The position numbers and the translations under genes are program-made. A stretch of DNA of 18,803 bases from JAHJRJ01 sp037443685 (GTDB taxonomy: Bacteria; Bacteroidota; Ignavibacteria; UBA10030; BY39), in the NCBI GenBank assembly GCA_037443685.1, contig JBBINX010000042.1, positions 1 to 18,803 of the forward strand. Direction: 5' to 3'. The first letter of the stretch is position 1; the number at the start of each line of letters is the position of its first letter. Under the pieces are notes generated by a model. That model saw only the letters and a program-made list of their open reading frames with translations. It did not search any database and had not been told where the DNA came from. Below are positions 14,964 to 18,803 of this stretch, in pieces.

Positions 14964-16217
14964 ATGAATGTTTTGTCAACAATATTATTTTTAGTAACGG
15001 TAATTTTGATTATATCAAGTATACACAAAAAATTTGACCCCCTTTCGCCAAGCCGTGTTTTTATCATTGTATGGTCATCTGCGATTGGTTTAGCAAATCT
15101 AAAACTGAGTAGTTATCAGCATGAATGGACCTTATTCGGTTGGATAGCTCTTTTAGTCGGGTTATTCTCATTCTTGTTGGGAACATTCACTGTTTACGTT
15201 ATAAATCTTAATAAACCACTATTTGCTATTCAAACGATCAGAAAAAAGATCCAGAGACAACCATTAGATTATAACAATTTGTTTCGTATTGCAGTAACCC
15301 TATTCATCGCATATTCTATTTGCTACATCGCTGAGATGATAATCGAAGGCTATCTACCAATTTTCAGCGCGAGGATTGAATGGGCACGTATAGATTTCGG
15401 CATTTTTGGATTTCATCTGATCGTAAATATGATGATCACAATACTCGTAATATCAACGGTGTATCTTGTTCTTGCTCCAAAATCGGTTTCAAAAAAAATT
15501 TTTACAACTACCATTTTTATTCTCACAACAGTAAGTTTCTTTTTCCTTCTCCAAAGATATAATTTTTTCATAATCGGCATATGTATATTAGGAATATTGT
15601 ACTTCGCAACTAACAAAATCAACCTTAAAAATATATTCATAGGGTCAGTTGCTTTTTTTTCATTCTTAGGTTACATCCAATCTATTCGTCTCAGCCAGTA
15701 TGTTCAAAATTATATTCACGCATTTTCGAAGATGAAATATTCAGTCGAATATGCCATTTTCAGCGAACCTTATTTATATATAACAATGAACCTCGAAAAC
15801 TATGCAAGGGCTTCCGAGAAACTTGAAAAATTTACTTATGGGTACTTTACTATCGATTGGATGCTAGCCCTGACCGGTTTAAAACATTGGTTAGAGAAAT
15901 ATTTTAATATAATAAGACTCCCCTTCCTAAACAGCGGTTATAATACATACCCTTTTCATTGGACGTATTACAATGATTTCGGAATATTGGGTGTCCTAGT
16001 ATTCCCTTTTTTGACTGGTTTCGTTATCGCATACTTTTATTACAGGATGCGTATAACCGTGGAGTTAAAATGGGTAATCTATTATTCGCTTGGCTTAGTT
16101 CTTATTGGAATGTCATTATTGTCGAATCCCTTGACACGCCTGGATTTTATGGCAAATATAGTATTATTCATTGTTATTTTTGAATATTTCATATCTGAAA
16201 AAAAAAATCTCAAATAG
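14964..16217 (+). CDS. wzy: Wzy-type O-antigen/oligosaccharide repeat-unit polymerase
   Basis: This integral membrane protein of 417 residues has about 10-12 hydrophobic helices and a long extracytoplasmic loop (about 240-342). Near the end of the loop GYNTYPFHWTYYNDFG (325-340) is followed by a helix. A Y/W-rich stretch with NDFGxxG is typical of the oligosaccharide repeat-unit polymerase branch of Wzy proteins. It should join flipped repeat units in the periplasm, with chain length set by the Wzz-like protein at 8524. Wzy proteins are poorly conserved, so the call rests on topology, this motif and a locus with wzx, wzz and glycosyltransferases. The stop abuts the next ATG with no spacer. 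Confidence 0.85.
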   Translation: MNVLSTILFLVTVILIISSIHKKFDPLSPSRVFIIVWSSAIGLANLKLSSYQHEWTLFGWIALLVGLFSFLLGTFTVYVINLNKPLFAIQTIRKKIQRQPLDYNNLFRIAVTLFIAYSICYIAEMIIEGYLPIFSARIEWARIDFGIFGFHLIVNMMITILVISTVYLVLAPKSVSKKIFTTTIFILTTVSFFFLLQRYNFFIIGICILGILYFATNKINLKNIFIGSVAFFSFLGYIQSIRLSQYVQNYIHAFSKMKYSVEYAIFSEPYLYITMNLENYARASEKLEKFTYGYFTIDWMLALTGLKHWLEKYFNIIRLPFLNSGYNTYPFHWTYYNDFGILGVLVFPFLTGFVIAYFYYRMRITVELKWVIYYSLGLVLIGMSLLSNPLTRLDFMANIVLFIVIFEYFISEKKNLK

Positions 16218-16991
16218 ATGTTACAAAATAATATAAATCAAAAAGATCTAAAATCACGCCATAAAATCGAAGAGAAATTTCATGACGAAAAAGCAATTAA
16301 AGGTGTAGATGACTTCTATAAATTTGGGGCACTTGAACAAGCAGATGAATATTGTTGGGTTGCTTTAGGAACACTTAAGAACAAACGAATTTTAGAGATA
16401 GGTTGTGGCGAAGGATTAGTCTCCGTGAGGTTTGCTAAGGCAGGGGCATTCGTTACTTGCATCGACATCTCCGGCGAAATGATTGAACTGACGAAACAGC
16501 GAGCTACTCAGAATGGCGTGAAACACAAAATTAAAGCTCTCCACATGAGCGGTGAAGAAATTTCTTTTCCTGATCATTCATTTGATATCATTTATGGTCA
16601 TTCTATTCTCCATCATTTAAATCTTGATATTACAAACGAGCAATTAACTCGTCTTCTTAAACCAGATGGATTTGCTGTTTTTTTAGAACCATTAGACTAT
16701 AATCCGATCCTAAACACATTTCGACGGTTTACACCACATCGGCGCACCCCTACTGAACGGCCCCTTAGATTCGAACAATTAGAATCAATTGCGAAACATT
16801 TTTCTTCTTGGGAACATGATGAATTTTATCTTTTATCTCTTGTTTCTTTTTTTTGGTATTATGGTTTGAAAAACGAAAAATTATTCCGTATTACTCAGAA
16901 ACTTTTTTCCTATATCGATAGCTTTTTATTTAAAGTAATTCCATATCTAAAAAAATACGCTTGGGTATCAGTAATAAAATTTAAAAAATGA
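16218..16991 (+). CDS. Class I SAM-dependent methyltransferase
   Basis: The 257-residue protein has a Rossmann-like methyltransferase core. Motif I is ILEIGCGEGLVSVRFAKAGA (58-77), acidic motif II is Asp83 in CIDIS (81-85), and a later block is FDIIYGHSILHHL (122-134), followed by LKPDGFAVFLEPL (147-159). It looks like a UbiE/Methyltransf_11-type enzyme. In a polysaccharide operon it may O-methylate a sugar or cap the chain end; the substrate cannot be read from sequence. It begins directly after the polymerase stop and overlaps the next gene by 4 bp (ATGA), so it belongs to the same transcript. Confidence 0.88.
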   Translation: MLQNNINQKDLKSRHKIEEKFHDEKAIKGVDDFYKFGALEQADEYCWVALGTLKNKRILEIGCGEGLVSVRFAKAGAFVTCIDISGEMIELTKQRATQNGVKHKIKALHMSGEEISFPDHSFDIIYGHSILHHLNLDITNEQLTRLLKPDGFAVFLEPLDYNPILNTFRRFTPHRRTPTERPLRFEQLESIAKHFSSWEHDEFYLLSLVSFFWYYGLKNEKLFRITQKLFSYIDSFLFKVIPYLKKYAWVSVIKFKK

Positions 16992-18184
16992 AAATTCTAT
17001 TCCTCACATCTCGTCTTCCTTATCCACCTTTTCAGGGAGATAAGCTTCGAATCTTCAACCAAATCAAGCAGTTGTCAAAAAATGGACATGATATTACTCT
17101 GATCTCATTTTTTGCTTCTAAGGATGAAGTACAACATGTTCCAAAACTCAGAGAATATTGTTCGGAAGTAGAAGTAATATACCACCCAACCTGGAAGTCT
17201 GTTCTAAACTGTTTTTATAATATTTTTTCATATACACCTTTTCAAGTAGCATACTATTCTTCTGCCAAATTCAAGTCACAAATCAATAACCAACTAAAAT
17301 CAAAACATTTCGATATTATTCATGTTCACCTGCTCAGGATGGCCCAATATGTAAAAAATTATTCCGGTGGAATCCCTCGTATTTTAGATCTTACAGATGC
17401 AGGTTCTCTATATTTTGAACGATTTCTAAATGTAAATAAGCGAATACTTTACAAATTTCTACTGCGCATAGAACTTGCTCGCCTCAAAAAGTATGAAAAA
17501 TATTTAGAGGTGTTTGAGAAATGCCTTGTCTGTTCCTCTGTGGATAGAGAATTCCTTTTGCAACACGCGACCAAAGCTAAAATTGATGTCTTATATAATG
17601 GAATTGATTTAAAATATTTTAATAAAAATAATAATGAAATTAAACCCTCACCATTTAGTATAATCTTTACAGGAAATATGTCGTACTTCCCAAACGCGGA
17701 CGGTATATTTTATTTCGTAAAAGATATCTTTCCACTAATCGAACAAAAACTTCCGAATGTTAATTTATATATAGTTGGAAAAAATCCACCCCAAAAAGTA
17801 TGTAAGCTTGCTCAGAACAATATTATTATTACAGGTTTTGTTCCTGACATCAGAGACTATTATATTCGCAGCAGGGTCGCTATCGCACCAATCCGTTTTG
17901 GAGCGGGTACACTCAATAAAATCTTGGAACCTATCGCACTCGGAGTGCCTGTGGTTGCAACATCTATAGGTGTGGAAGGTCTACTTCTTAAGGATGGGAC
18001 TGATTTGCTGGTTGCTGATTCAGCAAATGATTTTGCCAATGCTGTTATAGCTATACTTATGGATGATGTACTCCACCGTCGTCTATCTGAAAATGCGATG
18101 AATATCGTTCGTTCACTATATGATTCGCAAATGATTGCCACACAATTGGAATTTTATTATAAGGAAGTTATAGCCAACTTGTAA
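16988..18184 (+). CDS. GT4-family glycosyltransferase (TIGR03087-like)
   Basis: The 398-residue protein is a GT-B retaining glycosyltransferase. The N-terminal domain starts KILFLTSRLPYPPFQGDKLR (2-21), close to the pattern of sugar transferases found beside exosortase/PEP-CTERM systems. The C-terminal domain has FTGNMSYFPNADG (227-239), LYIVGKNPP (260-268) and ITGFVPDIRDYY (281-292). Its donor-binding region is FGAGTLNKILEPIALGVPVV (304-323), with Glu315 at the E of the EX7E region. It should extend the lipid-linked glycan from an NDP-sugar. No exosortase or PEP-CTERM protein is in the window, so the likeness only hints at the subfamily. Confidence 0.88.
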   Translation: MKILFLTSRLPYPPFQGDKLRIFNQIKQLSKNGHDITLISFFASKDEVQHVPKLREYCSEVEVIYHPTWKSVLNCFYNIFSYTPFQVAYYSSAKFKSQINNQLKSKHFDIIHVHLLRMAQYVKNYSGGIPRILDLTDAGSLYFERFLNVNKRILYKFLLRIELARLKKYEKYLEVFEKCLVCSSVDREFLLQHATKAKIDVLYNGIDLKYFNKNNNEIKPSPFSIIFTGNMSYFPNADGIFYFVKDIFPLIEQKLPNVNLYIVGKNPPQKVCKLAQNNIIITGFVPDIRDYYIRSRVAIAPIRFGAGTLNKILEPIALGVPVVATSIGVEGLLLKDGTDLLVADSANDFANAVIAILMDDVLHRRLSENAMNIVRSLYDSQMIATQLEFYYKEVIANL

Positions 18185-18217
18185 ACTTTATGATATTCTT
18201 TTATCTTAATACTAATT

Positions 18218-18803
18218 ATGCCAGGTAGATTTTCAAAAGAAAAATACTTTTTATTATTGATAGACTTCTTTGCTATTAATTTAGCATGGTTCGCTTATTA
18301 TTTGTTTCGAATTCGGAGTGGCTGGGTATCCTATGCCATCGAACCTGATTTATGGCTACCAATGATTATCATTTGGGTATATTGGCTAATAGTTTTATTC
18401 TTCTTTGGATTGTACCGCCCTTGGTACGCACAATCCCGCCTCGATGAATTGATTGCTCTCGCAAAGGCTTCTGTTTTTGGAACCTTATTCTTGTTCTTCA
18501 TAATATTCATGGACGATCGCAGCGTTGGCTCGCCCATGCACTCACGCTTTCTGATATTAATATATTGGTTTTTACTTTTGGGTTGTACTTCTACCGGCAG
18601 ATTACTTTATCATACATTCCAACGGAGTCTGCTATTACGCGGTATCGGATTACACAATACTGTTATTGTTGGGTGGAATAAAAAAGCGATCGAATTGTAC
18701 GAAAGGATACAGAAATATCCGGCTTTAGGACATAGTATTATTGGGTTTGTTTCAACGGAAGATGAAATTGTGAATGCCAGCCATAAAGGAGTACAAGTTT
18801 TCG
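18218..18803 (+). CDS. Undecaprenyl-phosphate sugar phosphotransferase, N-terminal part (partial)
   Basis: An ATG at 18218, 33 bp after the previous stop, opens a frame that runs to the right edge (195 codons). The visible part has four hydrophobic helices (about 11-31, 46-66, 82-98 and 110-130). A cytoplasmic Rossmann-like segment then begins NTVIVGWNKKAIELYERI (147-164). This is the N-terminal half of the WbaP/WcaJ-type polyisoprenyl-phosphate hexose-1-phosphate transferases (CoA_binding_3 domain). The catalytic bacterial sugar transferase domain would follow beyond the window. It would load the first sugar on the lipid carrier and so start repeat-unit synthesis. The nucleotide-binding loop reads VGWNKK where the family usually has VGxGxx. 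Confidence 0.85.
   Translation, partial: MPGRFSKEKYFLLLIDFFAINLAWFAYYLFRIRSGWVSYAIEPDLWLPMIIIWVYWLIVLFFFGLYRPWYAQSRLDELIALAKASVFGTLFLFFIIFMDDRSVGSPMHSRFLILIYWFLLLGCTSTGRLLYHTFQRSLLLRGIGLHNTVIVGWNKKAIELYERIQKYPALGHSIIGFVSTEDEIVNASHKGVQVF

Noticed and set aside
16988..18184. Exosortase/PEP-CTERM locus suggested by the TIGR03087-like glycosyltransferase
   Set aside because: No exosortase, PEP-CTERM tail or PrsK/PrsR-type pair is seen. The kinase here has a Cache sensor, and the other genes are standard Wzx/Wzy components.

Overview
The window is AT-rich bacterial DNA with every supported gene on the + strand. It joins two blocks: a two-component/sigma-54 regulatory module (about 0.1-5.1 kb) and a Wzx/Wzy-type exopolysaccharide or O-antigen-like locus (about 5.35 kb to the right edge, still running at the edge). 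Low GC, few strong Shine-Dalgarno sequences, a BatE-like SH3 tail at the left edge and an SLBB-rich export protein point towards a Bacteroidota/Ignavibacteriota-type organism. This is an inference from style, not a marker-gene assignment.

Left edge and regulatory block. The last 30 codons of an SH3-domain protein end at 95 and are followed by a hairpin terminator. A Cache-type membrane histidine kinase (291-2273) overlaps by 8 bp an NtrC-family sigma-54 activator with REC, AAA+ and Fis-type HTH domains (2266-3675). Next is a sequence with a full -24/-12 sigma-54 promoter (TGGCAC-N5-TTGC) lying inside a perfect inverted repeat. It faces a gene for an unusual tandem-receiver protein (3909-5081) with no output domain. 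Its two REC domains are joined by a linker holding two copies of an IDVDMPFN-type motif and a four-cysteine cluster. The likely circuit is kinase -> activator -> sigma-54-driven synthesis of a two-receiver protein, which would feed back as a phosphate sink or act through protein contacts.

Intergenic control region 5082-5354. It holds a terminator-like hairpin, two copies of the same promoter-like pair (TTGACT-N17-TAAATT), a second hairpin between them, and AGTTACA heptamers arranged as an operator around the second -35 box. The heptamer also occurs once upstream of the sigma-54 promoter, a possible link between the two blocks.

Polysaccharide block. In order: an RmlC-like cupin, dTDP-glucose 4,6-dehydratase RmlB, an SLBB export protein, a Wzz-like chain-length protein without a kinase domain, Wzx flippase, a GT2 glycosyltransferase, a PglD/VioB-like acetyltransferase, a VioA-like sugar aminotransferase, a second GT2 glycosyltransferase, a Wzy-type polymerase, a SAM methyltransferase, a GT4 glycosyltransferase, and the start of a membrane phosphoglycosyltransferase that would load the first sugar on undecaprenyl phosphate. 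RmlB, the aminotransferase and the acetyltransferase together suggest a dTDP-4-acetamido-4,6-dideoxyhexose (Qui4NAc-like) precursor. Many junctions are overlaps or gaps of a few bases, so the block is probably one long operon. One 69-bp gap, after the acetyltransferase, looks like the result of a frameshift.

No tRNA, rRNA, CRISPR array, insertion sequence or integrase was seen.
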